Part shown: piece after piece, positions 1-8,685 of the stretch
Layout: each line of letters starts with the position of its first letter
Numbering within the stretch: the stretch's first letter is position 1
Origin: Psychromonas ossibalaenae ATCC BAA-1528
GTDB lineage: Bacteria; Pseudomonadota; Gammaproteobacteria; Enterobacterales; Psychromonadaceae
Reading direction: 5' to 3'
Assembly: GCF_000381745.1 (NCBI RefSeq)
Contig: NZ_KB907024.1
Location: 1 to 33,739, forward strand
DNA: 33,739 nt
The notes under the pieces: generated by a model
Seen by the model: only the letters and a program-made list of their open reading frames with translations
Databases searched by the model: none
What the model was told of the DNA's origin: nothing
Program-made: the position numbers and the translations under genes

Positions 1-10
1 CGCGAAATGA

Positions 11-95
<85 letters not shown>

Positions 96-238
96 TTTCA
101 ATCTTCACTTTAATTCTCCTGCTTTACCCTTTATATATCCAATGTCTCTTATTAACAATTCTCTTACTATTAGCGTTTAACTCTCAGGCGCGATTCTCTA
201 CACTTAGTAGTTAAAGTAACTGCGGAAGTGAATAATCA

Positions 239-1876
239 ATGTTCAGCTACAAAAATAAAAGCATTCTGATTGTCGATGATCAAAAAGCATTCCATATCAT
301 GCTGAAAACAATGCTGACCAATCAAGGCGCCAAAAAAATCACTTTTTCAGAAAATGCTGAAAGTGCGGTTAAGCTTGCGCACCATAGAGAATTTGATGTC
401 TACCTCATTGATTACAATCTAGGACCGGGGAAAAACGGGGCACAGTTACTGGATTACCTACGCAATAATCAACTTATTCCAAGCACTGCTTTATGTTTTA
501 TAATTACCGGCGATAACAACAAAGGTATGGTGCTGACCGCCATTGAAAAATCGCCCGATGATTATTTAATGAAGCCTTTTTCACAAACCCAGTTATTTAA
601 CCGCCTGACCAAAGCATCACAGAAAAAAGCGGTATTAACAGATATATTCCAAGCATTAGAAGATCAAGAGTACTCAAAAGCTATTACACTATGCCGGGAG
701 AAAATCAACAGCGCACCGAAGTTTCGCGGCCTGTGCAAAAACCTGCTTGCAGATATTTTTATTCAGACTCAGGAATTCGAGGCGGCTGAAAAAATATTAA
801 AACCTCTGGTTGAGAAACGCCCTCTGGTTCGTGCCAGCATCAGTTTAGGTAAAGCTTATTATCTGCAGAAGAAATACCCGGAAGCCATCAAGCTTTTAAA
901 AGAGACCATCTATAATACGCCGCTGCAGATGGAAGCCTATCAATGGTTAGCACGCTCCTACCAGGAAAACGGCGATCTAAATAAAGCACTTAATATCCTC
1001 ACTCACGCAGCTAATATGACCAACCACAGCATTGAGCGCCATCAAGAAGTTGCCCTGCTGGCCAACGAAATGAATGAGCATAAAATAATGCTCAGCAGCT
1101 ATTCCGCTATTTTACAACTCAGCCGTAATTCGTTTTATCCTGACCCCTGTCATTTAGCCAATTATATCCGAAGCATAATTGACTATGCCAAGGAACAGGA
1201 AGATATAAGTGAGCGTAAACTGATATTAAAACAAGTTAACTCCGCACTATATCAGAGCCGTTTTGAGGAGGGACGAAACCATAATTTTGACTTCAACGGC
1301 TTTGATGAAATCTGTCAGGCTAAAATATCTATGGCGATTGATGAGCCGCTAAGAGCCAAACGCAGAATTTTAAGTACCCTGCAAAGCAGCGAAACCAAGG
1401 TTGCCGACCTAGATACGACATTCTTATGCGAAAGCCTTTTTTCATTATTAGATATCGGTGAATTTGATTATGCAGCACCGTATTTAGAAGAACTGAAGCA
1501 GCGCGATATAATAGATCCCAGCACTCAGATCTCGATAAACAAACAGACAGGAGAAGCCCTTGAGTTACGTATACAAACCTTTAAGGAACATAATAGACAG
1601 GGTATACAGGCATTCAAGAAAAAATCATACGACAGCGCGCTTGAGCATTTCAATCAGGCATTGAAACTCGAATCACTTAACTCTGGCGCATTGCTCAACC
1701 GTATTCAAGTGTATCTGCAGCTGCTTAAACAAACTCAGAATGAAGAAAGGCAGGTGCTGTTAACTAAATGCCAGACAAGCTTGAATCTGCTAAGCAATAC
1801 CCGTTTGCCGGAAGAACATGCCAAACGCTACCAAGAGCTCAAACATGACTTAGCTGAACTCAAAGTATCAAAATAA
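239..1876 (+). CDS. Response regulator receiver protein with TPR repeats
   Basis: A 545-aa cytoplasmic protein. Residues about 7-125 form a CheY-like receiver: acidic pair D13-D14, phospho-acceptor D58 in LIDYNLG, T90 in IITGD and conserved K112 in LMKPF. The rest is helical, with tetratricopeptide repeats recognisable at about 134-275 and again near 450-490 (FKKKSYDSALEHFNQALKL). There is no DNA-binding or enzymatic output domain, so the likely output is protein-protein interaction through the TPR part; partners are unknown. The ATG at 239 follows GGAAG at 224-228. No cognate histidine kinase lies next to it. The gene converges on hrpA, and its 3' end belongs to a tandemly duplicated junction (1800-2076). 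The architecture is confident; the specific role is not known. Confidence 0.85.
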   Translation: MFSYKNKSILIVDDQKAFHIMLKTMLTNQGAKKITFSENAESAVKLAHHREFDVYLIDYNLGPGKNGAQLLDYLRNNQLIPSTALCFIITGDNNKGMVLTAIEKSPDDYLMKPFSQTQLFNRLTKASQKKAVLTDIFQALEDQEYSKAITLCREKINSAPKFRGLCKNLLADIFIQTQEFEAAEKILKPLVEKRPLVRASISLGKAYYLQKKYPEAIKLLKETIYNTPLQMEAYQWLARSYQENGDLNKALNILTHAANMTNHSIERHQEVALLANEMNEHKIMLSSYSAILQLSRNSFYPDPCHLANYIRSIIDYAKEQEDISERKLILKQVNSALYQSRFEEGRNHNFDFNGFDEICQAKISMAIDEPLRAKRRILSTLQSSETKVADLDTTFLCESLFSLLDIGEFDYAAPYLEELKQRDIIDPSTQISINKQTGEALELRIQTFKEHNRQGIQAFKKKSYDSALEHFNQALKLESLNSGALLNRIQVYLQLLKQTQNEERQVLLTKCQTSLNLLSNTRLPEEHAKRYQELKHDLAELKVSK

Positions 1877-1945
1877 CTAATCCTATCCTTTTAGCTCTAC
1901 CGGTTTTAACTAAACACGCTTCTCAGACACAGGATAAGCTGTACC
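1800..1945. repeat. Tandem duplication, copy 1 (response-regulator 3' end plus decayed hrpA 3' end)
   Basis: This copy holds the functional last codons of the response regulator (1800-1876), followed by a decayed copy of the hrpA 3' end at 1887-1945. Positions 1887-1945 align without gaps to 2018-2076 of intact hrpA, with 47 of 59 bases identical by hand count. Read on the minus strand, it gives GTAYPVSEKRV, a stop, then LKPVELKG and a stop, against GTAYPISEKRIKLKLAELKG in HrpA. The in-frame TAG shows it is not coding. Confidence 0.85.
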
Positions 1946-1957
1946 TGTCAGCTAACC

Positions 1958-2076
1958 CCCGTTTACCAGAAAAGCGTGCTTAACGATAACGAAAGCTCAA
2001 AGCACCTAAATAACTAACCTTTCAGCTCAGCCAGTTTTAATTTAATGCGCTTCTCAGAAATAGGATAAGCAGTGCC
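1958..2076. repeat. Tandem duplication, copy 2 (decayed response-regulator 3' end plus functional hrpA 3' end)
   Basis: Positions 1958-2010 match the response-regulator 3' end from 1800 onward. In that gene's frame it reads RLPEKRA, stop, R, stop, RKLK, against RLPEEHAKRYQELK. A 21-base stretch of the original, lying between two CTCAAA repeats, is missing here, so the offset between copies drops from 158 to 137. A 6-base indel after the stop then gives the 131-base offset seen in the hrpA part. The copy ends inside functional hrpA. Confidence 0.82.
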
Positions 2077-5000
2077 CAGCTGCTGCGCAAAGAAAGACAC
2101 CCTTAACTCCTCCATCATCCAGTATATTTCAGCTAATTGTGCATGCTCTTTCTCATTGGTCATCATGGTTTTACATAAAGCGCTATAACGCGTTTCCAGC
2201 TCACTAACGGCAATGGTATGAAGACGGTCCTGAGTCGGGTTCACCGGTAATTTTTCTAGACGCTTTTCAAGTGCCGTTAAATAGCGTTTCAGATCAGGCA
2301 GCTTAGCTTCACCTATCTGACAGGCAAATCCCGGAAAAATAAGACGCTGCAGCTGCGATTTGATATCTCCCTGTGCCACCAGCATAGTTAAATCAACTTT
2401 GCCTTTGAGCTTCTTATTGACAGCGTGCGCCAGAGTTAATACCTCTTCCACTAATTGTGTGATCACCAGCGTACGGTCAGCCAGCTCTGCCCGCACTTTT
2501 TCTTTCTGAGCTTCAAATTCATCTTCGTTCTGTGCAGGTTTAGTTTCTTTTAATATTGCATCCACTGCACAAGCTATGCAGTCATCAATAAGGTCCTTTA
2601 CCTGTCCGAAGGGGTTAAAATAAAGCCCTAATTTGGCTTTATTAGGCAGGCTCTGCTGTAAATATTTAATCGGCGAAGGTACATTCAAAAGCACTAAACG
2701 GCGTAAACCATTCTGATTAGCACGAAGCGCTTTTTCCTGACTGTCAAACAACTCAATCGCTACACTTTTATTTTTATCAACCAGTGCAGGAAATGCTTTG
2801 ACTTCATAACCGCCGTGATTTTTGCTGAATGAGGTCGGCAGCTTACCGAAATTCCATTCAACCAAATCCGTTTTTTCAATCCCCTGCTTAGATACTTTAG
2901 AAAGTGTCTCTTTTACCTCACCTTTTAATTCATGCTGCAGTAATGCCAGATCAGTGCCTAATGCAACACTCTTGCCGTTATCATTAATAACATTAAAGTT
3001 CATTTTAAGGTGCGCTGGTAAGACACTTATATCCCAAGATTTTTCAGGAATTATTACACCGGTCATTCGCAGCAGCTGTTTCTCAAATGCCTCTAATAAC
3101 GGCATTTTTAACGGCTCCATCACCGCCATGGCAGCTTCTGCATAATTAGGTGCAGGCACAAAGTTACGGCGCAGGGTTTTAGGCAGGGTTTTAATCAGCG
3201 CAATTAATAACTCTTCACGTAATGCCGGTATCTGCCAGTCAAAGCCAGTACCCTGTACCTGATTAAGCAGTGCAAGGGGGACATCAACAGTTACCCCGTC
3301 TTGTTTTGTACCCGGTTCAAAAGCATAACTCAATTTAAGTTTAAACGGTCCCTGCTGCCAGAAATCCGGATAAGCATTGGCCGTCACTTTATCTGCGCCG
3401 TGCGCCATCACCTGCTCACGCTGGTAATTTAATAGTTCAGGATTCTTTTTCTTTTCTCTGTTCCACCAGCTGTCAAACTGTTTAGCGCTGGCCACATTGC
3501 TGGGAATATGCTGATCATAAAAATAATACAGGGTTTCATCATCGACTAAAATATCGCGGCGACGGGACTTATGCTCTAACTCTTCGATATCCTCTAATAA
3601 AGCCTGATTGTCCTTAAAGAACTGGTGACGGGTAATAAACTCCCCTTCCACTAACGCATGACGAATAAACAACTCACGGCATAAAACCGGATCAATCTTT
3701 GTATAAGTCACTTTACGTTTCGTAACAATCGGCAGACCGTATAAGATTTGATTCTCAAACGCCCCTACAACCCCGGACTTTTTCTGCCAGTGTGGTTCGT
3801 TATAACTGCGCTTAATAAGATGCTGTGCCTGCTGTTCAACCCATTCAGGTTTAATACGCGCGGCAATACGCCCAAACAGCTTTGAAGTTTCCACCAGCTC
3901 AGCAACCATCGCCCATTTAGGCTGTTTTTTAAATAAACCGGAACCGGGAAACATAAAGAACTTACTGTTACGCGCTCCAAGGTATTCTGCTTCTTTATCT
4001 TTAAAACCAATATGTGACAACAACCCGGCTAATAAAGCCTGATGGACAGCATCAAAGTTCGACGGCTGTTGATTAACTTTAATGTCCAGCTCATCGGTTA
4101 CCTGCTTAATTTGCGCGTAAATATCCTGCCATTCACGTACGCGCATATAAGCTAGAAACTCTTTCTGACACATTTTCCTAAACTGATTACTGGACAGTTC
4201 GTTACGCTGCTCTTTGAGATAATTCCAAAGATTAACAAAGGCCATATAATCCGAGTCTTTGTCAAAAAAGCGGCGGTGTTTTTCATCTGATGCCTGCTGC
4301 TTATCCATGGGGCGCTCACGGGGATCCTGAATGCTTAATGCGGCACTTATCACCATCACTTCATGCACACAGCCAAACTTACCGGCAGCCAGTATCATAC
4401 GCGCTAAACGCGGGTCAACGGGCAGTTTAGCCAGTTGTCTACCAAGCGGTGTCAATTTTTTGCGCGGATCCTTAACATTCAGATCAACCGCACCTAACTC
4501 TTCTAATAACGATAAACCGTCTTTAATATTTCTGTCTTCCGGCGGCTGCACAAAAGGAAATTTATTTAACTCGCCAAGTCCTAAGGAGAGCATCTGCAGA
4601 ATAACCGAAGAAAGGTTGGTACGCAGAATCTCCGGATCCGTGAATTCAGGACGAGACAGGAAATCATCTTCATCATAAAGGCGGATACATACACCTTCGC
4701 TGACACGTCCGCAGCGCCCTTTACGCTGATTAGCACTGGCTTGAGAAATAGGTTCAATCGGCAGGCGCTGCACTTTGGTACGGTAACTGTAGCGGCTGAT
4801 GCGCACCGTGCCGGTATCAATAACATATTTAATGCCCGGAATAGTCAGCGAGGTTTCTGCTACATTGGTTGCTAAGACTATGCGCTGGCCGCGATGAGAC
4901 TGGAATATGCGGTTCTGCTCTGCAACACTCAAGCGGGCGAACAGGGGCAGGACTTCGGTATCCCGTAATTTACGACGTGTTAATGCTTCTGCGGTATCGC

Positions 5001-5901
5001 GAATTTCACGCTCTCCGTTCATAAAAATAAGAATATCGCCGCGCCCTAAGCGCTGTAGTTCATCAACGGCATTAAAGATACCTTCGATCTGGTCGCCGCC
5101 GGCATAATCTTCCAGGGAACGATACAGGGTTTCAACGGGGAAAGTGCGCCCTGATACTTCAATAATAGGCGCCTTTTTACCATTACGATCAGTAAAATGT
5201 TGAGCAAAACGTTCCGGGTCAATAGTTGCCGAGGTAATAATAACTTTAAGATCCGGACGACGCGGCAGCAGGCGTTTCAAGTAACCTAATAAGAAATCGA
5301 TATTTAAGCTGCGCTCGTGCGCTTCATCGATAATAATGGTGTCGTACTGGCTTAAAAAGCGGTCGTTTTGAATCTCCGCTAATAAAATACCGTCAGTCAT
5401 CAGCTTAATATAAGACTGCTCGCTGACTTTATCGGTAAAACGAACACGGTAACCAACAGTTTCTCCCAGAGTTGAATCTAACTCCTCAGCAATACGATTA
5501 GCAACGGTGCGCGCAGCTAGACGTCTCGGCTGCGTATGACCAATCAGACCGCTGACACCGCGGCCTAACTCTAAACAGATTTTAGGAATCTGCGTAGTTT
5601 TACCGGAGCCGGTTTCACCGGCAATAATGACGACCTGATTATCACGAATAGCTTCAGCTATTTCATCTTTTTTCTGACTAACAGGAAGATCCGGGTAACT
5701 TACCTCGGGCAGATTATCAAAGCGGCGCTTACGTGTATCCATCGACACTTGAATATCAATGGCAATTTTCGTTAAGGTCTGCTCTACTTTTTCCGGCGTT
5801 GCCAGTTTTGCAGCACCGTCAATGCGGCGCGCTAAACGAAACTGGTCTTTATATAAGACCTTAGAGAGATGTTTTTTTAAAGTAGAAGCAGAAATGGTCA
5901 A
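2014..5901 (-). CDS. hrpA: ATP-dependent RNA helicase HrpA (DEAH box)
   Basis: A 1295-aa protein, the usual length for bacterial HrpA. Visible motifs are Walker A GETGSGKT (95-102), TQPRRLAA (motif Ia region, about 123-130), the DEAH box at 192-195, SAT (224-226) and motif VI QRKGRCGR. The long C-terminal half is the HrpA-specific extension. DEAH/RHA helicases unwind RNA with NTP hydrolysis; HrpA is linked to mRNA processing and rescue of stalled ribosomes. The start is TTG at 5899-5901. It is the only start codon after an in-frame TAG four codons upstream, and the N-terminus up to Walker A resembles E. coli HrpA, which supports it. A weak TAGG lies about 8 nt upstream. queE is 77 bp upstream on the same strand. 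The 3' end belongs to the duplicated junction. Confidence 0.96.
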   Translation of the reverse strand: MTISASTLKKHLSKVLYKDQFRLARRIDGAAKLATPEKVEQTLTKIAIDIQVSMDTRKRRFDNLPEVSYPDLPVSQKKDEIAEAIRDNQVVIIAGETGSGKTTQIPKICLELGRGVSGLIGHTQPRRLAARTVANRIAEELDSTLGETVGYRVRFTDKVSEQSYIKLMTDGILLAEIQNDRFLSQYDTIIIDEAHERSLNIDFLLGYLKRLLPRRPDLKVIITSATIDPERFAQHFTDRNGKKAPIIEVSGRTFPVETLYRSLEDYAGGDQIEGIFNAVDELQRLGRGDILIFMNGEREIRDTAEALTRRKLRDTEVLPLFARLSVAEQNRIFQSHRGQRIVLATNVAETSLTIPGIKYVIDTGTVRISRYSYRTKVQRLPIEPISQASANQRKGRCGRVSEGVCIRLYDEDDFLSRPEFTDPEILRTNLSSVILQMLSLGLGELNKFPFVQPPEDRNIKDGLSLLEELGAVDLNVKDPRKKLTPLGRQLAKLPVDPRLARMILAAGKFGCVHEVMVISAALSIQDPRERPMDKQQASDEKHRRFFDKDSDYMAFVNLWNYLKEQRNELSSNQFRKMCQKEFLAYMRVREWQDIYAQIKQVTDELDIKVNQQPSNFDAVHQALLAGLLSHIGFKDKEAEYLGARNSKFFMFPGSGLFKKQPKWAMVAELVETSKLFGRIAARIKPEWVEQQAQHLIKRSYNEPHWQKKSGVVGAFENQILYGLPIVTKRKVTYTKIDPVLCRELFIRHALVEGEFITRHQFFKDNQALLEDIEELEHKSRRRDILVDDETLYYFYDQHIPSNVASAKQFDSWWNREKKKNPELLNYQREQVMAHGADKVTANAYPDFWQQGPFKLKLSYAFEPGTKQDGVTVDVPLALLNQVQGTGFDWQIPALREELLIALIKTLPKTLRRNFVPAPNYAEAAMAVMEPLKMPLLEAFEKQLLRMTGVIIPEKSWDISVLPAHLKMNFNVINDNGKSVALGTDLALLQHELKGEVKETLSKVSKQGIEKTDLVEWNFGKLPTSFSKNHGGYEVKAFPALVDKNKSVAIELFDSQEKALRANQNGLRRLVLLNVPSPIKYLQQSLPNKAKLGLYFNPFGQVKDLIDDCIACAVDAILKETKPAQNEDEFEAQKEKVRAELADRTLVITQLVEEVLTLAHAVNKKLKGKVDLTMLVAQGDIKSQLQRLIFPGFACQIGEAKLPDLKRYLTALEKRLEKLPVNPTQDRLHTIAVSELETRYSALCKTMMTNEKEHAQLAEIYWMMEELRVSFFAQQLGTAYPISEKRIKLKLAELKG

Positions 5902-5909
5902 AACGAATA

Positions 5910-5943
5910 CCTAGCAAGGATCAAAAAAATGATCCTAGCAAGG
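5910..5943. repeat. Direct repeats with internal hairpin in the hrpA leader
   Basis: CCTAGCAAGG occurs at 5910-5919 and again at 5934-5943. Between and overlapping them is a perfect inverted repeat, AGGATCA at 5917-5923 and TGATCCT at 5930-5936, with a six-base A loop (U in the minus-strand RNA). It lies just upstream of the hrpA TTG start, so the possible ribosome-binding TAGG is part of the repeat. It lacks a U-tract after the stem, so it does not look like a normal terminator. Confidence 0.6.
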
Positions 5944-5978
5944 CGAAAGGAAAAAAGACAGGATAAAACTAACGGCAG

Positions 5979-6656
5979 TTAATCAATACCAAGATACTTA
6001 TGCACCTGTACCGATAAACGCCAGTTACGTTCGATACAAATACGGCTGCATAAAGCAGTTGCTTTTGGCTTTTGCGAAATAGGCTGCAGGCAGATGGTTT
6101 TATTTCTTGTCGATTTAAGCTGCGATAACAACTCATCCAGCTGCTCTATATCCTTTTCTGTACCAACCGGATGCTTGATTTCGTTAGCACGTTCAAGTGC
6201 CGACTGTAATACTACTTTGCCGCCGCGCATTTTTACTTTGGGTGAAAGAGTCACCCAGGTACAAGCATCCACTAAAACCGGGTAGGTGCCGCTGGTTTCA
6301 ACTTGAGTCTGAAAACCAAATTCATGTAACAGATGCGTTAATTCGCGCAGATCAGCCATGCATGGTTCTCCGCCGGTGATCACCACTAATTTAGCCGTAT
6401 AACCTAATCGTTTGATTTCATCTACAATATCCTGTGCACTCACATCAGCCCAGCGGTCTGATTCATTACTGCGGTCGGTTAACAGGTTTAAAGCGCTCTG
6501 TTTATTGGGAGCTATTTCCCAGGTGTGTTTGGTATCACACCAGGCACAGCCGACATCACAGCCCTGCAGCCGCACAAAGATCGCCGGTACTCCGGTATAA
6601 AAACCTTCACCTTGTATGGTCTGAAATAATTCATTTACTTTGTAGTTCGGATGCAT
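5979..6656 (-). CDS. queE: 7-carboxy-7-deazaguanine synthase QueE (radical SAM)
   Basis: A 225-aa protein that converts 6-carboxy-tetrahydropterin to 7-carboxy-7-deazaguanine in the queuosine/preQ0 pathway. The radical-SAM cysteines are C33, C37 and C40 (CDVGCAWC, spacing Cx3Cx2C), followed by DTKHTWE typical of the enterobacterial-type enzyme; GGEP is at 95-98. The length matches E. coli QueE (about 223 aa). The N-terminus (VNELFQTIQGEG) fits the family, so ATG at 6654-6656 is convincing although no Shine-Dalgarno is visible. A TATAAT at 6663-6668 would put transcription start at or next to the ATG, so the mRNA may be leaderless. It is divergent from queC and upstream of hrpA. Confidence 0.96.
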   Translation of the reverse strand: MHPNYKVNELFQTIQGEGFYTGVPAIFVRLQGCDVGCAWCDTKHTWEIAPNKQSALNLLTDRSNESDRWADVSAQDIVDEIKRLGYTAKLVVITGGEPCMADLRELTHLLHEFGFQTQVETSGTYPVLVDACTWVTLSPKVKMRGGKVVLQSALERANEIKHPVGTEKDIEQLDELLSQLKSTRNKTICLQPISQKPKATALCSRICIERNWRLSVQVHKYLGID

Positions 6657-6662
6657 TGGCGT

Positions 6663-6687
6663 ATTATACTCTTTAATAATTGGTCAA
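6663..6687 (-). promoter_or_regulatory. Probable queE promoter
   Basis: On the minus strand a perfect -10 TATAAT (6663-6668) lies 6 nt before the queE ATG. A TTGACC (6682-6687) lies upstream, but with only a 13-bp spacer, so the -35 assignment is weak. The -10 position implies transcription starting at about 6656. Confidence 0.45.
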
Positions 6688-6701
6688 AATTTAGATGACC
6701 A
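6681..6701. promoter_or_regulatory. Inverted repeat between queE and queC (operator-like)
   Basis: A dyad TGGTCA (6681-6686), 9 bases, TGACCA (6696-6701) sits centrally in the short divergent region. It overlaps the -35 area of queE and lies just before a TATAAA (6706-6711) that could be the queC -10. The position and symmetry suggest a repressor site, but no known regulator is assigned. Confidence 0.35.
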
Positions 6702-6737
6702 GCTTTATAAATGAATATAGTAGGAAATACAAATATT

Positions 6738-7400
6738 ATGAACAAAAAAGTGGTTGTCATTTATTCCGGCGGAATGGATTCATACACGGTTCTGCACAAA
6801 GCAATTCAGCAGGGTTTAACACCTTACGCACTAACATTTGATTATGGGCAGCGCCATATCAAAGAGATAGATGTGGCACGCTCTGTTTGTAAAGAACTTG
6901 GCGTTGAACATAAGGTTATTGATATTTCAGCAATTAATGAATTAATCGGCGGCTCTTCATTAACTGATGACTCAATTGATGTGGCATTGGGTCACTACCA
7001 GGAAGAGAACATGTTCACCACGGTTGTACCTAACCGAAATATGATTCTACTCTCTTTAGCGATTGGTTATGCTGTTTCAATTAAAGCAGAAAAAGTTTAT
7101 TACGGCGCACATTCCGGCGACCATGCTATCTACCCAGACTGCCGCCCTGAGTTTGTTGAAAAGATGAATGATGTGGCCGCTATTGCTAATTATGAAAAAA
7201 CTGAAATTTTCTCGCCATATTTAAACAGCGATAAAATTGGTATTTTAAAAGACGGTTTAGCAATGGGTCTTGATTACGGCAAAACCTGGACTTGTTATAA
7301 CGGCCGGGAAAAAGCCTGTGGTGAGTGTGGTTCATGTGTTGAACGCCTTGAAGCATTTGCAGCTAACGGTGTTACCGACCCGGTTCCCTACGAAGATTAA
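6738..7400 (+). CDS. queC: 7-cyano-7-deazaguanine synthase QueC
   Basis: A 220-aa enzyme using ATP and ammonia to convert 7-carboxy-7-deazaguanine to preQ0, the step after QueE. The N-terminal PP-loop SGGMDS is at residues 10-15. Four zinc-binding cysteines lie near the C-terminus (C186, C194, C197, C200; CGECGSC). I start it at ATG 6738, preceded by AGGA at 6722-6725, rather than the in-frame ATG at 6711. The upstream ATG has no ribosome-binding site, overlaps a TATAAA, and would add nine residues before the conserved start [13 protein letters not shown] terminator hairpin follows at 7426. Confidence 0.96.
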   Translation: MNKKVVVIYSGGMDSYTVLHKAIQQGLTPYALTFDYGQRHIKEIDVARSVCKELGVEHKVIDISAINELIGGSSLTDDSIDVALGHYQEENMFTTVVPNRNMILLSLAIGYAVSIKAEKVYYGAHSGDHAIYPDCRPEFVEKMNDVAAIANYEKTEIFSPYLNSDKIGILKDGLAMGLDYGKTWTCYNGREKACGECGSCVERLEAFAANGVTDPVPYED

Positions 7401-7425
7401 TTTTTATTCTATACACAATTTTAAG

Positions 7426-7459
7426 AGCGGTAATCATGTAAGTGGTTATCGCTTTTTTG
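7426..7459 (+). terminator. Rho-independent terminator after queC
   Basis: AGCGGTAATC (7426-7435) pairs with GGTTATCGCT (7444-7453) over 10 bp, including two G-U pairs, with an 8-base loop. A T-rich tail (TTTTTTGTTT) follows. It lies 25 bp past the queC stop. Confidence 0.75.
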
Positions 7460-7707
7460 TTTGTGCTATTGATACCTCTAAACTTTAAAACAGTGTTGCG
7501 GATTTGTTTTTTCGCAGGCTTTCGCTGATAGCTGATGGTGTAACATTCATTGTTGGTATTTTCGCCTCTGACTGCGTGTTACTCCAATAGTGAAAGCAAT
7601 ACCATCAGTAGCAAGAATAAATCCAGCACTCCCAAACAGGGCGTGCGGAACGATATATATTCAATAAGCTAGAGTGGAGCGATAGTCTTTTTAAACAGAA
7701 CGCAAGG
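7460..7707. other. Gene-free stretch after queC (with 7401-7459, about 300 bp)
   Basis: No convincing ORF or RNA gene was found on either strand. An imperfect hairpin, GCACTCCC (7626-7633) with GGGCGTGC (7639-7646) and one mismatch, could be a weak terminator for the minus-strand gene ending at 7708, but it lacks a clean U-run. Confidence 0.4.
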
Positions 7708-8031
7708 TCACTTAAACTCTGCAATAATTGCAAGAAGAAACAAACTAATTAATAAAAAGGTGCCGGTATAACGGCTGCGTTTTTTTTGCTTAGGAACCCA
7801 GAACTTCCCCTCTCCTGCACTCGTTTGTCTAATTTCTAATACATTGCCGTCAGCCTGCGAATTTTCACAGATAAATCCGTCTCGACTAAATATCAAATGC
7901 ATGGAACTTGGCTCAATGCCTTTGTCTAACATGCCTGCGACCATTTTTTTAGCACGGGCTAAACCATCTTCACTGAAATTATCTGAATTTTGTAAACTTA
8001 ATTTTACTTCTCTATAGATGTAGGTTTTCAT
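7708..8031 (-). CDS. Hypothetical small protein with a C-terminal membrane segment
   Basis: 107 aa, family not recognised. Residues 1-35 are helical and charged. The middle (about 40-72: MHLIFSRDGFICENSQADG) looks like a small beta-rich fold. A basic stretch KQKKRSR (81-87) precedes one hydrophobic segment at about 90-105 (TFLLISLFLLAII), then a short tail. The order of basic residues and membrane segment suggests a tail-anchored protein with its N-terminal domain in the cytoplasm. ATG at 8029-8031 is preceded by GAAAG, a fair ribosome-binding site. It stands alone between queC and arfB. The reading frame looks real because of its start signal and membrane anchor, but there is no homology support. 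Confidence 0.6.
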   Translation of the reverse strand: MKTYIYREVKLSLQNSDNFSEDGLARAKKMVAGMLDKGIEPSSMHLIFSRDGFICENSQADGNVLEIRQTSAGEGKFWVPKQKKRSRYTGTFLLISLFLLAIIAEFK

Positions 8032-8268
8032 TTTCTTTCAAAAAATACTCGACGTGAAATGCGTCCTGACGTCTTATTAAGTGAGGTCGATAAAATCCTT
8101 TTAGCCTCTAAGAACACTCTGTAGAGTGTATTTAATCTTTTATTTTATATGAAGTTAGGCAAAAAAACCGATAAAAACATCCTCTCTGCGTGATTAAAGC
8201 AGTATGAATCTGCAGGTAAAGCAGATAAAAAAATGACAGGTAAAACGAGATGTTAACGAAAATAAAAG

Positions 8269-8685
8269 TTAATAATCAATCTTCTTACTGCGCATATTTT
8301 TCGTTTGCCCGCGCTGGGTTTTCTTATCCATACGACGTCGCTGTGAACCTCGTGTTGCCGTTGTGGCCCGCCGTGCTTTCTGCACTATCACCGCTGACAG
8401 TATCAACTCTTTCAAGCGTTCTAATGCATCGCTGCGGTTTTTTTCCTGGGTACGATGCTTCTGAGCCTTAATAATAATCACTCCGTCGCTGGTAATACGA
8501 CTATCCGATATTTTCAATAATCGTTCTTTATAAAACGGCGGCAGCGTTGATGACTTAATATCAAAGCGTAAATGGATCGCACTGGATACTTTATTAACAT
8601 TCTGTCCACCGGCACCTTGTGCGCGAATCGCTGTCAGCTCGATCTGCCAGTCGGCGATTTCAACACCGCTTGATATTTTTAGCAT
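8269..8685 (-). CDS. arfB: Alternative ribosome-rescue factor ArfB (peptidyl-tRNA hydrolase, YaeJ)
   Basis: A 138-aa release-factor-like protein. The GGQ catalytic motif is at residues 26-28 within RAQGAGGQNVNKVSSA. The C-terminal tail (about 102-138) is rich in Arg and Lys, as needed to enter the empty mRNA channel of stalled ribosomes. The family hydrolyses peptidyl-tRNA on non-stop ribosomes. Its ATG overlaps the stop codon of the upstream DTW-domain gene (TAATG), so the two are translationally coupled. The length matches E. coli ArfB (140 aa). Confidence 0.95.
   Translation of the reverse strand: MLKISSGVEIADWQIELTAIRAQGAGGQNVNKVSSAIHLRFDIKSSTLPPFYKERLLKISDSRITSDGVIIIKAQKHRTQEKNRSDALERLKELILSAVIVQKARRATTATRGSQRRRMDKKTQRGQTKNMRSKKIDY

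Noticed and set aside
7531..7602. CTGATGGT ... ACCATCAG inverted pair as ends of a miniature mobile element
   Set aside because: Arms of 8 bp only, no target duplication and no internal similarity between ends; chance is likely.
8114..8129. Hairpin ACACTC-TGTA-GAGTGT as terminator of arfB
   Set aside because: The stem is only 6 bp, there is no U-tract on the minus strand, and it is about 140 bp from the arfB stop.
8250..8471. Plus-strand ORF of 73 codons
   Set aside because: It lies antisense inside arfB, has no recognisable protein character, and mirrors the basic tail of ArfB.
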